Part shown: piece by piece, positions 43,513-52,774 of the stretch
Layout of the letters: each line of letters begins with the position of its first letter
Position numbering within the stretch: the stretch's first letter is position 1
Source: Methylophilus sp. QUAN
Lineage (GTDB): Bacteria; Pseudomonadota; Gammaproteobacteria; Burkholderiales; Methylophilaceae
DNA: 64,000 nt
Assembly (NCBI RefSeq): GCF_015354445.1
Contig: NZ_JADKYT010000001.1
Span: forward strand, 806,001-870,000
Reading direction: 5' to 3'
Made by a program: the position numbers and the translations under genes
Notes under the pieces: model-generated
Seen by the model: only the letters and a program-made list of their open reading frames with translations
Told to the model about the DNA's origin: nothing
Database searches by the model: none

Positions 43513-44442
43513 TTATAGCGCAGCTGTCAATTGTGGCACTGCTTCAAACAAATCAGCCACCAGACCATAGTCTGCAATCTTGAAAATCTGCGCTTCCGGG
43601 TCCTGGTTAATGGCCACAACGACCTTGCTATCTTTCATGCCGTAAGCATGTTGGATGGCACCGGAAATACCAACAGCGATATATAGCTCAGGCGCAACCA
43701 CCACGCCAGTCTGGCCCACTTGCAGGTCATTAGGCGCATAGCCTGCGTCTACCGCGGCACGGCTGGCGCCAATCGCGGCATGCAGTTTGTCTGCCAATGG
43801 CGCAATGACTTGAGCAAATGCATCAGCACTGCCCAGTGCGCGGCCACCGGAAACCACCACTTTAGCGGCAGTCAGTGCTGGACGCTCGGATTTGTTAAAC
43901 GCCTCGGCTACCCAGCGGCTGCCTTGTGGGGCTGCTGGCACACTGATCGTTTTCACTTCGGCAGTCGCACCCACAGCAGCGGCTGCAAATTTGCTGCCGC
44001 GTACCGTTAATACTTGTGTCGCATCGCTGCTCTGCACGGTGGCCAGTACGTTACCTGCGTAAATGCCACGCACATAAGTATTGGCATTCACAATTTCCAG
44101 CACATCTGACAGCATGTTGACGTCCAATAGGGCGGCTACACGTGGCAACACGTTTTTGCTGAAAGCGCTGTGCGCCGCCAGCACCACGGTGTAATTGGCA
44201 GCCAGTGGCACAATAATGTCAGCCAGGTGTTCTGCGGTAGGGTGTTGCAATGCTGCGTCGCTGGCGACCAATACGCTGCTCACGCCTTGCAAGGCAGCGG
44301 CTTGTGCAGCCAATGCATCTGGCTGTGCGGCGGCAATCAGCACGTCAACCGGTTGTTGCCATTGTTGGGCAGCGGTCACGGCACGCGCGACTTGTTCATT
44401 CAAATGCTGGCCGTTGTGTTCGGCAATAATCAGTGTTCTCAT
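43513..44442 (-). CDS. etfA: Electron transfer flavoprotein alpha subunit
   Basis: The 309-residue product carries the FAD-binding C-terminal domain ([38 protein letters not shown]; then [24 protein letters not shown]). With EtfB it takes electrons from flavin dehydrogenases and passes them to ETF:ubiquinone oxidoreductase. In Methylophilus-type bacteria ETF serves trimethylamine/dimethylamine dehydrogenases, but none is in this window. It overlaps the etfB stop by 4 nt. Confidence 0.96.
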   Translation of the reverse strand: MRTLIIAEHNGQHLNEQVARAVTAAQQWQQPVDVLIAAAQPDALAAQAAALQGVSSVLVASDAALQHPTAEHLADIIVPLAANYTVVLAAHSAFSKNVLPRVAALLDVNMLSDVLEIVNANTYVRGIYAGNVLATVQSSDATQVLTVRGSKFAAAAVGATAEVKTISVPAAPQGSRWVAEAFNKSERPALTAAKVVVSGGRALGSADAFAQVIAPLADKLHAAIGASRAAVDAGYAPNDLQVGQTGVVVAPELYIAVGISGAIQHAYGMKDSKVVVAINQDPEAQIFKIADYGLVADLFEAVPQLTAAL

Positions 44443-45191
44443 GCAATGATCCCTTCGTGCGCACGCAGTTTGCTCAATAACTCATTCACGTCTTTCACCA
44501 TGATGCCGGCAGGGCGCTCTGGCGGTGCGGCCACTTTGAGCTGTTGCACATTGTGCGTGAGGGAGACGTTCAGGGAATCCAGTGGTACATTTTCCAGGGG
44601 TTTCTTTCTGGCCATCATCAGGTTAGGCAGTTTGACGTAGCGTGGCTCATTCAGGCGCAGGTCGGCAGTAATCACGGCGGGCAGGCTGACGGCTAATGTT
44701 TCTGTGCCGCCATCAATTTCGCGCACCACGGTCGCTTGGTCACCCTCGATCGTGATTTGTGACGCATAGGTGGCTTGTGGCAGTTTCAACAACGCCGCCA
44801 GCATCTGGCCAGTTTGGCCTGCATCATCATCAATCGCCTGTTTGCCCAGCAAAATCAGCTTGGGCTGTTCGCGCTCAACCACGGCTTTTAATACCTTGGC
44901 GACGCCTAATGAGTGCAAAGTGTCTGACGTTTCAATCAACATGGCACGGTCAGCGCCCATGGCCAAGGCATGGCGCAGGATGTCCTGGTTGGCAGCGCCA
45001 CCAATGGTGACGGCAACAATTTCAGTCACAATGCCTTTTTCCTTGAGGCGGATCGCCTCTTCAATCGCGTTTTCATCAAACGGATTGACGCCCATTTTGA
45101 CGCCATCAATATCCACATTTGAGCCATCCGCTTTGACGCGGACTTGGATGTTATAATCAACGACCCGTTTGATCGCTACCAGTGCTTTCAT
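44439..45191 (-). CDS. etfB: Electron transfer flavoprotein beta subunit
   Basis: The 250-residue product starts MKALVAIKRVVDYNIQVRVK and contains GVNPFDENAIEEAIRLKEKG and the ETF-beta signature region VREIDGGTETLAVSLPAVITADLRLNEPRY (shortened here), with the LMMARKKPLE segment. It is the first gene of etfBA, divergent from the LysR gene across an AT-rich promoter region. Confidence 0.96.
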   Translation of the reverse strand: MKALVAIKRVVDYNIQVRVKADGSNVDIDGVKMGVNPFDENAIEEAIRLKEKGIVTEIVAVTIGGAANQDILRHALAMGADRAMLIETSDTLHSLGVAKVLKAVVEREQPKLILLGKQAIDDDAGQTGQMLAALLKLPQATYASQITIEGDQATVVREIDGGTETLAVSLPAVITADLRLNEPRYVKLPNLMMARKKPLENVPLDSLNVSLTHNVQQLKVAAPPERPAGIMVKDVNELLSKLRAHEGIIA

Positions 45192-45341
45192 AAAACGTTT
45201 GCCTTTGTTGGGGTTTTACTCGTAACCGAGCATTTTAAGCCAGCTTGTAATATTTATTAAATTGATTATTATAATATTATATATCTATTTTGTAGATTGA
45301 TTTTGACGCGGCGCAAATGTCGCGTAATCCCTTACCCTGCA
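45192..45341. promoter_or_regulatory. Divergent AT-rich control region of etfBA and LysR gene
   Basis: This 150-bp region between etfB (minus) and the LysR gene (plus) holds a dense AT-rich palindromic core around 45262-45284 with a TATAAT hexamer at 45270-45275 and its mirrored counterpart. It is a plausible site for overlapping divergent promoters and LysR autoregulation. Exact start sites cannot be read. Confidence 0.5.
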
Positions 45342-46280
45342 ATGAAGTACACACTTAGACAGCTGGAGATTTTTGTCGCGATCAGTCGCGCTGGCAGTGT
45401 GTCACGCGCCTGCGATCAACTTGCCTTGTCACAATCTGCCGCCAGTACGGCGCTGATTGAGCTGGAAAAGCAGTTTGATATCCAGTTATTTGACCGTGTC
45501 GGCAAGTCATTACGTATTAATGAGGCCGGGCAACAATTGTTGCCAAAAGCCGTGGAGTTACTCGACCGGGCGCGTGAAATCGAGCGCATGCTGCAAGGCC
45601 AGCAAGGCTATGGCAACCTGAAGATTGGGGCGACGCTGACCGTGGGTAATTACCTGGTGACCTTGCTGGTGGCCAAATTTCTGCAACAATATCCACAAAG
45701 CCACATCCAGTTGCAGGTGCAAAACACGCGTACCATTGTCGAGCAAATTGCAAATCATACCCTGGATTTAGGTATGATTGAGGGCGAGTGCAACCACCCG
45801 GATATTGCTGTTGCGCCCTGGATTGCCGACGAACTGGTGATTTTTGCGGCACCCACGCACCCGCTGGCACAGATTGCGCAAACCGGTAAAACCATCCACA
45901 AGTCAGATTTATTGCTGCAACCGTGGATCGTCCGTGAAAAGGGTTCTGGCACGCGCGAGACGTTTGACCGCGCGTTCAAGCAGGATTATTCGCGGCTCAA
46001 TATTACGCTGGAGCTGGAGCACACCGAGGCGATCAAGCGCGCGGTAGAGTCCGGCCTTGGCATCGGCTGCATTTCAAGGCTGGCGCTCAAGGACGCATTC
46101 AGGCGCGGTAGCCTGGTGCCGATTGAGAACCACAGTTTGCAGTTTCACCGCAATTTTTATTTTTTATGGCACAGGCAGAAATATCAGACCGGTGGCATCC
46201 GTCAGTTCCTGGCATTTTGCCAGGCGTTCACCCAAGGGGCGACGCGTAGCGACCTGATCGATATTCCGGCGATTGCCTGA
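45342..46280 (+). CDS. LysR-family regulator between etfBA and ETF:QO gene
   Basis: The 312-residue regulator begins MKYTLRQLEIFVAISRAGSVSRACDQLALSQSAAS, a winged-helix domain close to the CysL/YeiE-type subgroup, followed by the effector-binding domain (GNLKIGATLTVGNYLV; REKGSGTRETFDRAF). ATG 45342 is preferred over in-frame upstream codons, which lack family similarity. Its position between divergent etfBA and the immediately downstream ETF:QO gene makes these its likely targets. The effector is unknown. Confidence 0.9.
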   Translation: MKYTLRQLEIFVAISRAGSVSRACDQLALSQSAASTALIELEKQFDIQLFDRVGKSLRINEAGQQLLPKAVELLDRAREIERMLQGQQGYGNLKIGATLTVGNYLVTLLVAKFLQQYPQSHIQLQVQNTRTIVEQIANHTLDLGMIEGECNHPDIAVAPWIADELVIFAAPTHPLAQIAQTGKTIHKSDLLLQPWIVREKGSGTRETFDRAFKQDYSRLNITLELEHTEAIKRAVESGLGIGCISRLALKDAFRRGSLVPIENHSLQFHRNFYFLWHRQKYQTGGIRQFLAFCQAFTQGATRSDLIDIPAIA

Positions 46281-46293
46281 CGGAGGAGGAAGT

Positions 46294-47940
46294 ATGGACA
46301 GAGATGTCATGGAATATGATGTGCTGGTGGTTGGGGCAGGCCCGGCGGGCTTGTCGGCCGCCATCCGTCTCAAACAATTGGCACAAGCACAAGGCCAGGA
46401 GTTGGGCGTGTGTGTGCTGGAGAAAGGTGCCGAAGTCGGCAGCCATATTTTCTCTGGTGCCGTGCTGGACCCGAAAGCCTTGCAGGAGCTGTTTCCAGAC
46501 TGGCAAGCCTTAGGTGCGCCGTTGAATACGCCTGTGAATAAAGATACCTTTGTGGTACTCGGCGAAGAAAAAGCCTGGGACATGCCTGAGTGGGCCTTGC
46601 CGCCGCTCATGGGTAATCATGGTAATTACATCATCAGCCTGGGCGAAGTCTGCCGCTGGCTGGCCGGCCAGGCAGAAGCGCTGGGGGTAGAAATTTATAC
46701 CGGCTTTTCTGCGCAATCGCCCAGCTATGACGAACATGGCCGCATGGTAGGCGTGATTACCGGCGATATGGGCCTGGACAAACAGGGTGAACCAACGGCG
46801 AATTACACGCCAGGCATCGAAATTCGCGCCAAATACACGCTGGTGGCTGAAGGTACACGCGGTTCATTGACCAAGCAGCTGGAAGCACGTTACGGCTTGC
46901 GTGCCGCCTCCAGCCCGGCCAAATATGGCATTGGCTTCAAGGAAGTCTGGCGCGTGAAGCCTGAGTTACACCAGAAAGGCCTGATTGAGCACACCTTGGG
47001 CTGGCCGCTGGATGCCAGTACCGGTGGCGGTGGTTTTATTTATCACCATGGTGAGAACCTGGTATCCGTCGGTTACGTGGTGCACCTGGATTACCGTAAT
47101 CCTTATTTGTCCCCGTTTGATGTGTTCCAGACCTATAAAACACATCCCAAACTCAAGGCTTTATTGCAGGATGGCAAACGCCTGAGCTATGGCGCACGCG
47201 CGATTTCTGAAGGTGGCGTGCAATCGTTGCCGGAAATGGCCTTCCCGGGAGGTGCTTTGCTGGGCTGCAGCGCGGGCCTGGTCAATGTGCCTAAAATCAA
47301 GGGCACGCATTACGCCATGAAATCCGGCATGCTGGCGGCGGAAGCTGTCTTTGAAGCTGTTGCACAGGGTAGCCCGGAAGTGTTGACCAGTTATGTGCAA
47401 AAACTACGTGCTTCTTGGGTATGGCAAGAGTTGTATGCTGTGCGCAATGTCAAACCGTATTTGTCCCGCTGGGGTACTTGGGCAGGCACTGTGCTGGGTG
47501 GTGCTGAGATGTGGCTGGCGAACTGGAATATCAGTTTGCCGTGGACGCTCAAACACAATTACGCCGACCACGCCACGCTGGCGGAGGCATCACAAAGCCG
47601 TCAGCCGGTCTACGCCAAACCCGATGGCGTGCTGACGTTTGATAAGCTCAGTTCGGTCAGTTTATGCAATATTGCGCATGATGATCATCAACCCTGCCAC
47701 TTGAAACTGGGCGTGGCCGATATGCCGGTACGTGTGAACTTGCCGCGTTACGCTGGGCCAGAGCAGCGCTATTGCCCGGCTGGGGTGTATGAGTTTGTTG
47801 AGCAGGCCGGTGAAAAAGCCTTGCAGATCAATGCGCAGAACTGCATTCATTGCAAAACCTGCGATATTAAAGACCCAACACAAAATATTAACTGGGTGCC
47901 ACCAGAGGGCGGTAGCGGACCGAATTACGTTTCGCAGTGA
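46294..47940 (+). CDS. Electron transfer flavoprotein:ubiquinone oxidoreductase
   Basis: The 548-residue enzyme passes electrons from reduced ETF into the ubiquinone pool. N-terminal FAD motif: DVLVVGAGPAGLSAAIRLKQ. Middle segments include EKGAEVGSHIFSGAVLDP and SPAKYGIGFKEVW. The C-terminal 4Fe-4S cluster motif is NCIHCKTCDIKDP. GGAGGAGG lies just before ATG 46294. It starts 13 nt after the LysR gene and is probably co-transcribed with it. Together with etfBA this makes a complete branch for flavin-dehydrogenase electrons. Confidence 0.96.
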   Translation: MDRDVMEYDVLVVGAGPAGLSAAIRLKQLAQAQGQELGVCVLEKGAEVGSHIFSGAVLDPKALQELFPDWQALGAPLNTPVNKDTFVVLGEEKAWDMPEWALPPLMGNHGNYIISLGEVCRWLAGQAEALGVEIYTGFSAQSPSYDEHGRMVGVITGDMGLDKQGEPTANYTPGIEIRAKYTLVAEGTRGSLTKQLEARYGLRAASSPAKYGIGFKEVWRVKPELHQKGLIEHTLGWPLDASTGGGGFIYHHGENLVSVGYVVHLDYRNPYLSPFDVFQTYKTHPKLKALLQDGKRLSYGARAISEGGVQSLPEMAFPGGALLGCSAGLVNVPKIKGTHYAMKSGMLAAEAVFEAVAQGSPEVLTSYVQKLRASWVWQELYAVRNVKPYLSRWGTWAGTVLGGAEMWLANWNISLPWTLKHNYADHATLAEASQSRQPVYAKPDGVLTFDKLSSVSLCNIAHDDHQPCHLKLGVADMPVRVNLPRYAGPEQRYCPAGVYEFVEQAGEKALQINAQNCIHCKTCDIKDPTQNINWVPPEGGSGPNYVSQ

Positions 47941-47960
47941 TTAGAGTTGACGTTCTTTTT

Positions 47961-48180
47961 CGCCTCTCGGCGAGTCACTTTCTGGTGCTTGCCCCCCAGA
48001 AAGTAACCAAAGAAGAGGGCACCCAGCCATCACGGCCTTCGGCTCCCTTGCGTTGCTCAACAAAACAAGCGGTCACGAAACTCGCCCTAGCAGCTTGCAC
48101 ACTGCGCAAGCTGCCGCGGAGCTCAAACAGTCGCTCCCTTCTCCCTTGTTTTGTCTCCGCTACTCAGCATGATGGAATGG
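47961..48180 (+). repeat. Structured modular repeat, copy 1 (direct orientation)
   Basis: Module order: CGCCTCTCGGCGA (47961-47973); hairpin CTTTCTGG...CCAGAAAG (47978-48003); a CAAAGAA...GGCACCC block; CGAAACTCGCCCT (48076-48088); a 9-bp stem GCAGCTTGC/GCAAGCTGC with 7-nt loop (48090-48114); then CGCGGAGCTCAAACAGTCG (48115-48133). All modules recur in copy 2 in inverted orientation. No credible gene is present. The right-hand boundary is approximate. Confidence 0.75.
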
Positions 48181-48289
48181 GATCTATCTCGCCAAACCCA
48201 TATAGTTGAAGTTCGGAAGGTTTGAAAACCAGATTCGTTTATTTAAATTATCAAACGTTGCGCTCACTTGGTTTCCGGGGTCCCCATCT

Positions 48290-48500
48290 GCCGCGCCGAG
48301 CAACGCAGGGTTGGCGGGAGTTTTCGGCCATCGGCTGTCCGAGTTCCGCAACAAGCCACGCCTTGTGTGGCTTGTCAGGGCGAGTTTCGATGGACGCCCG
48401 GCAACCGGAGTAGCGCAGGAAACAAGCGGAAGCTGGGGTGTCTTGTTCTTTGCCTTCTTTCTTATGGACAAGCATAAGAAAGAATGGTCGCCGAGAGGCG
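48290..48500 (-). repeat. Structured modular repeat, copy 2 (inverted orientation)
   Basis: Read on the minus strand the same modules appear in order: CGCCTCTCGGCGA (48500-48488); hairpin CTTTCTTAT...ATAAGAAAG (48482-48457); CAAAGAA...GACACCC; CGAAACTCGCCCT (48389-48377); stem ACAAGCCAC/GTGGCTTGT with 7-nt loop (48375-48351); then TGCGGAACTCGGACAGCCG. Both stems differ in sequence from copy 1 yet remain perfectly paired. The boundary toward the centre is approximate. Confidence 0.75.
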
Positions 48501-48513
48501 AAATAGATCGATC

Positions 48514-49404
48514 TTAGCGCTTCTGCGTCAATGCAATAAACGCCGCAATCCAACCAATCGCAATGGTGGTGAGCAGCATCAGTCCGCCCACATTAAACAG
48601 GTGGAACACCAAGTGAAAATTGCTTTGGTAATTGTTTGCCAGCAGTTGCACCGGTTGTCTCAGGTTCCACACAATCATGAATAATAGGACGATGGCAATC
48701 AGGCCACCCCCCAGCCCGTAAGCGCCTCCCATATATAAAAACGGACGGCGGATAAAGCTGTGGGTAGCACCAATCAGGCGGCTGACTTCGATTTCGGCTT
48801 CGTGCGTGAGCACTTGCATGCGCACGGTGTTGCTGATGACGGTGATCATGGCGATGCCAAGCAGACTGGCAAAAATGATAGCAATGCGTTTGCCCAACAC
48901 CAGCATGGAATGCAGGCGCTCAATCCAGACGCTGTCGATGACTAGCTCTTCGACCTCTCCGCGTTTTTGCAGCAAGTCCTGCACCGGTTTGACTGAAGCA
49001 GGTTGCGTGTCCGTCAGGGTGATAAACAATGCATCGGGTAGCGGGTTTTGTGGCAGGTCTACGAGCAGGTCTTTTTGCAAAAACTGCGCGCCCAGCTGCT
49101 TGATCGCATCTTCCTTGGGCACGTAACGCACCTCTTTGACTTGCGGCAAGGCCTGGACGTCGTTAATCAGGCGCTGGATCAGGTTGGCATTGGTGGATGA
49201 CTTGAGGAAGGCGCTGATTTGCGCATCCTGTTTAATTGAGCGCGACATATCTTGCAGGTTATCCAGACCGACAAACAGCAGGCCGGGCAGGGTGGCGGTG
49301 ATGCCGATCACCATGCAGATGGTAAGCGTATTCAGCCAGTGACTTTTTAAGCGCTGCAGGACCAGATCTATGGCCAGCGCGTGTTGATTGAGCCAGTTTT
49401 TCAT
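48514..49404 (-). CDS. ftsX: Cell division ABC-transporter-like membrane protein FtsX
   Basis: The 296-residue FtsX has an N-terminal cytoplasmic stretch, a first membrane helix (TLTICMVIGITATLPGLLFV), a periplasmic domain (about 55-165) and three C-terminal helices. With FtsE it regulates septal peptidoglycan hydrolases. The ftsE-ftsX gap is 40 nt rather than the usual overlap and contains a 10-bp tandem duplication (GCACTCATAA twice, near 49434-49450), which may have separated the two genes. Confidence 0.95.
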   Translation of the reverse strand: MKNWLNQHALAIDLVLQRLKSHWLNTLTICMVIGITATLPGLLFVGLDNLQDMSRSIKQDAQISAFLKSSTNANLIQRLINDVQALPQVKEVRYVPKEDAIKQLGAQFLQKDLLVDLPQNPLPDALFITLTDTQPASVKPVQDLLQKRGEVEELVIDSVWIERLHSMLVLGKRIAIIFASLLGIAMITVISNTVRMQVLTHEAEIEVSRLIGATHSFIRRPFLYMGGAYGLGGGLIAIVLLFMIVWNLRQPVQLLANNYQSNFHLVFHLFNVGGLMLLTTIAIGWIAAFIALTQKR

Positions 49405-49444
49405 GCACTTATTCTCGTTAACGTAGCACTCATAAAGGTGGCAC

Positions 49445-50122
49445 TCATAACATTGCCGTTTGCGCAGGCATGGCGCTGATGGTTTGCTGGTCGATATGCA
49501 AGGTGCGATAGGCGATGGTGCTGACCTGGCTCACGTCATGCATGGCAATCACCACGGTCACGCCGACATCGTTAAAGGCTTTGAGCAACTGCATGATTTC
49601 CAGTGAGGCGGCTTGATCCAGTCCGCCTGTAGGTTCGTCCGCAATGACAATCGAAGGGCGGCTGACGACCGCGCGCGCAATGGCCAAGCGTTGTTGCTCA
49701 CCGCCGGAAAGCGTAATCGGCATGGCTTTTTCTTTATTCAGCAAGCCGACTTTATCCAGCGCAGCACGCACGCGGCGCGCGGCTTCTTCACCGGTAATGC
49801 CCTGTATGCTCAGTGGCAGGGCGACATTGTCAAAACTGTTACGGTCATACAGCAATTTGTGGTCCTGGAACACCAGGCCAAAACGACGGCGCAGGTAAGG
49901 TACAGCATTCGGGTGCAACTGGCTGATGTCCTGCTGGTTGATCAGGATATGCCCGCTGGAAGGTAATTCTATGCCCGCCATGAGTTTGAGCAGGGTACTT
50001 TTACCCGCGCCAGAGTGGCCGGTGACCAGCACAAAATCGCCTTTGTCTATGCTAAAGCTGACCTGGCGGAATAAATGCGCGCTATTGGGATAGCGCATGC
50101 TGACATTATTAAAAACAATCAT
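49445..50122 (-). CDS. ftsE: Cell division ATP-binding protein FtsE
   Basis: The 225-residue ABC ATPase has Walker A GHSGAGKSTLLKLMAG, signature LSGGEQQRLAIARA and Walker B VIADEPTGGLD. It partners FtsX at the divisome. It begins 19 nt after the ftsY stop, in the conserved ftsY-ftsE-ftsX order. Confidence 0.97.
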   Translation of the reverse strand: MIVFNNVSMRYPNSAHLFRQVSFSIDKGDFVLVTGHSGAGKSTLLKLMAGIELPSSGHILINQQDISQLHPNAVPYLRRRFGLVFQDHKLLYDRNSFDNVALPLSIQGITGEEAARRVRAALDKVGLLNKEKAMPITLSGGEQQRLAIARAVVSRPSIVIADEPTGGLDQAASLEIMQLLKAFNDVGVTVVIAMHDVSQVSTIAYRTLHIDQQTISAMPAQTAML

Positions 50123-50141
50123 AGTTTAAACACTGTCATGG

Positions 50142-51128
50142 CTAGTCATCAATCAGGGCATCAATAAAGTCATTGGCATTAAATGGGCGCAAGTCATCAA
50201 TACTTTCACCCACGCCAATAAAGCGTACCGGAATCTTATTGGCAGATTGCTGGCTGAGGTGGGCAATGGCTGCAATCACGCCACCTTTGGCCGTGCCGTC
50301 CAGTTTAGTTAAGGCCAGGCCTGTGACGCCTAACGCCTCATTGAACGCTTTGAGCTGATTGACGGCATTCTGGCCTGTGTTGGCATCCAGCACCAGCAAA
50401 ATTTCGTGCGGTGCGCCAGGCAATGCCTTGTCGATGACGCGTTGCACTTTCTTGATTTCATCCATCAGGTGTAATTGTGTTGGCAGGCGACCGGCCGTGT
50501 CGGCAATTACCACGTCGATTTTTTTAGCGATGGCAGAATTGACCGCATCATAAATCACGGCAGCCGGGTCACCACTTTCTGAGGCAACCACATGCACATC
50601 GTTGCGCTCGCCCCATACCTGCAATTGCTCGCGCGCGGCGGCACGGAAGGTATCGCCTGCCGCAATCAGCACACTATGGCCTTGCGCTTGCAGGTATTTA
50701 GCCAGTTTGCCGATGGTGGTGGTCTTGCCTGCGCCATTCACGCCGACCATCATCATGACATAAGGACGATGGGCGCTGACATCAAGCGGTGCTTCTAATG
50801 GAGACAGCAGATCAAGTAAGGTGTCTTTGAGCGCTTGTTTTAACGCAATGGTGTCTTGCAAATCCTGTTTTTTGACCCGGTTGCGCAGTTGTTCCAGCAA
50901 GTATTGCGTGGCGTTTACACCGACGTCGGAAGTGAGCAGGATGGTTTCCAGCTCCTCGTAAATGGCTTCATCAATCTTGCCGCCGCCAAACAGGGCACTC
51001 AGTTGCCCGCCCAACTGCTGGCGTGTTTTGGCCAGGCCGTTTTTTAAGCGCTGCGTCCAGCTCAGGCTGGTGGCTTCTGTTGCGGGGGGCGTGACGGGCT
51101 CGGTTTTTTTAGCAAAAGGATTGAACAT
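50142..51128 (-). CDS. ftsY: Signal recognition particle receptor FtsY
   Basis: The 328-residue SRP-family GTPase has a short acidic/Pro-rich N-terminal region, the helical N domain, then the G domain with [34 protein letters not shown] and the FIGVGE closing segment. It docks ribosome-SRP complexes at the membrane. The N-terminal acidic domain is much shorter than in E. coli. Confidence 0.97.
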   Translation of the reverse strand: MFNPFAKKTEPVTPPATEATSLSWTQRLKNGLAKTRQQLGGQLSALFGGGKIDEAIYEELETILLTSDVGVNATQYLLEQLRNRVKKQDLQDTIALKQALKDTLLDLLSPLEAPLDVSAHRPYVMMMVGVNGAGKTTTIGKLAKYLQAQGHSVLIAAGDTFRAAAREQLQVWGERNDVHVVASESGDPAAVIYDAVNSAIAKKIDVVIADTAGRLPTQLHLMDEIKKVQRVIDKALPGAPHEILLVLDANTGQNAVNQLKAFNEALGVTGLALTKLDGTAKGGVIAAIAHLSQQSANKIPVRFIGVGESIDDLRPFNANDFIDALIDD

Positions 51129-51316
51129 GGCGGCTTAAAACTCGGTAATATCGGTATTTTAAGCTGAATCGACGTTTCCTGCCACGATTAGGCGCAGGTC
51201 GCGGCTGTTGCCAGGGATCATCATCTAGATGCTAGAACTAACCCAGGCGCTGGCTGGTCTCAAACAATACTTTTTTGAATCCTTTTATTTTCCTTCTCTT
51301 TGTGAATCTGGACAAC

Positions 51317-52717
51317 ATGAAAACATCAATCAATTTAGCGCGGCATTTAATGCGTCCAAGCTTGCTGGCTGCGCTGATCAGCAGTTATGCCTTACCGGGG
51401 CATGCCGAGATTGTGCAAACGACCCTCAAAAATGGCCTGAAAGTCATTGTGCAGGAAGACCACAGGGCGCCGGTGGTGGTGTCGCAAGTGTGGTATCGCG
51501 CAGGTTCTTTGGACGAGGTGAATGGCAAAACCGGGGTGGCGCATGTGCTGGAGCATATGATGTTCAAGGGCACGCAAAAAGTCCCGGCCGGGCAGTTCTC
51601 GCGCCAGGTGGCTGCGGCAGGTGGTAAGGAAAATGCGTTTACCAGCAAAGATTACACCTGTTATTTCCAGCAACTGGAGAAGTCCAGATTGCCACTCTCT
51701 TTTAAGCTGGAAGCTGACCGCATGGCCAATTTGCAAATCGCTGACGCAGAGTTTGCCAAAGAGATTGAAGTGGTGAAAGAAGAGCGGCGCTGGCGTACTG
51801 AAGACAAGCCGCAATCACGTGTGAATGAGCAGTTTGAGGCTTCTGTGTACCGGGCGCATCCTTATGGGCGGCCGGTGGTGGGTTTTATGAATGACCTGGA
51901 AAATATGACCGCCGCCGATGCGCGTGAGTGGTATCGCACCTGGTATGCCCCCAACAACGCGACCATTGTCGTTGTCGGCGATGTCAAGGCGCAGGACGTG
52001 TTTGCGCTGGCTGAGAAAAACTTTGGCAAACTGGCTGCAAAAACCTTGCCCGCACGTAAACCACAAGTAGAGCCTGTGCAATTGGGCGAGCGACGCGCCA
52101 TTGTCAAAGCCCCGGCCAAACTGCCATATTTTGTGATGGGCTTTCATGCGCCCGCCCTCAAGAATGGCGAAGTCTATAGCGAACAGGACTGGGAGCCTTA
52201 TGCGCTGGAAGTGCTGTCTAGCATTTTAAGTGGCAACGGTGCTTCGCGCCTGAACCAGAAACTGGTACGCGAGCAGGCGATTGCCCTGGAAATTGATACC
52301 GCTTATGACAGCACGAACCGTGGCCAGACCTCGACCTTTGAGGTCGCGGCTTCGCCGAGTGATGGCGTGTCGCAGGAGGCATTGATCAAGGCCATTTGGG
52401 CGCAAATCGATGAACTCAAGAATAACGGCGTGACTGCGGCTGAGTTGCACCGCGTGAAAGCCGCCGTGATTGCGGCAGATGTGTATAAACGCGACTCGGT
52501 GTTCTATCAGGCCATGCAAATCGGGCAACTCGAAACCATGCATTATCCCTTGTCATTATTGCAAAGCAATGCTGCCAGGGTGCAGGCCGTGACGTCTGAG
52601 CAAGTGCAGGCAGTGGCTAAGAAGTATTTGTTGCCGGATCAACTGACCCTGGTCAGCCTGGATCCGCAACCGATGACAGCCGACCAGAAACCCGTTGGTC
52701 GTCCGCATCAGCACTAG
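51317..52717 (+). CDS. M16-family zinc metallopeptidase, catalytic partner
   Basis: The 466-residue protein has a signal peptide (MKTSINLARHLMRPSLLAALISSYALPGHA) and the inverted zinc motif HVLEHMMFKGT (HxxEH), with a downstream acidic ligand region (EIEVVKEERRW). It should be an active periplasmic peptidase of the pitrilysin/insulinase family. It is paired with the next gene, which lacks the zinc motif. ATG 51317 is chosen because the earlier in-frame TTG (51275) would not start with a signal peptide. Confidence 0.9.
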   Translation: MKTSINLARHLMRPSLLAALISSYALPGHAEIVQTTLKNGLKVIVQEDHRAPVVVSQVWYRAGSLDEVNGKTGVAHVLEHMMFKGTQKVPAGQFSRQVAAAGGKENAFTSKDYTCYFQQLEKSRLPLSFKLEADRMANLQIADAEFAKEIEVVKEERRWRTEDKPQSRVNEQFEASVYRAHPYGRPVVGFMNDLENMTAADAREWYRTWYAPNNATIVVVGDVKAQDVFALAEKNFGKLAAKTLPARKPQVEPVQLGERRAIVKAPAKLPYFVMGFHAPALKNGEVYSEQDWEPYALEVLSSILSGNGASRLNQKLVREQAIALEIDTAYDSTNRGQTSTFEVAASPSDGVSQEALIKAIWAQIDELKNNGVTAAELHRVKAAVIAADVYKRDSVFYQAMQIGQLETMHYPLSLLQSNAARVQAVTSEQVQAVAKKYLLPDQLTLVSLDPQPMTADQKPVGRPHQH

Positions 52718-52774
52718 TTTATTTTTACTGATTTAATTTAATGCGCCTGCACGACAGGCGAATCAAGGAACAGC

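Noticed and set aside
48206-48553. Overlapping open frames of ~100 codons on both strands in the repeat region
   Set aside because: They run through the structured inverted-repeat modules, have no family resemblance and overlap each other on opposite strands; the hairpin covariation explains the sequence better than coding.
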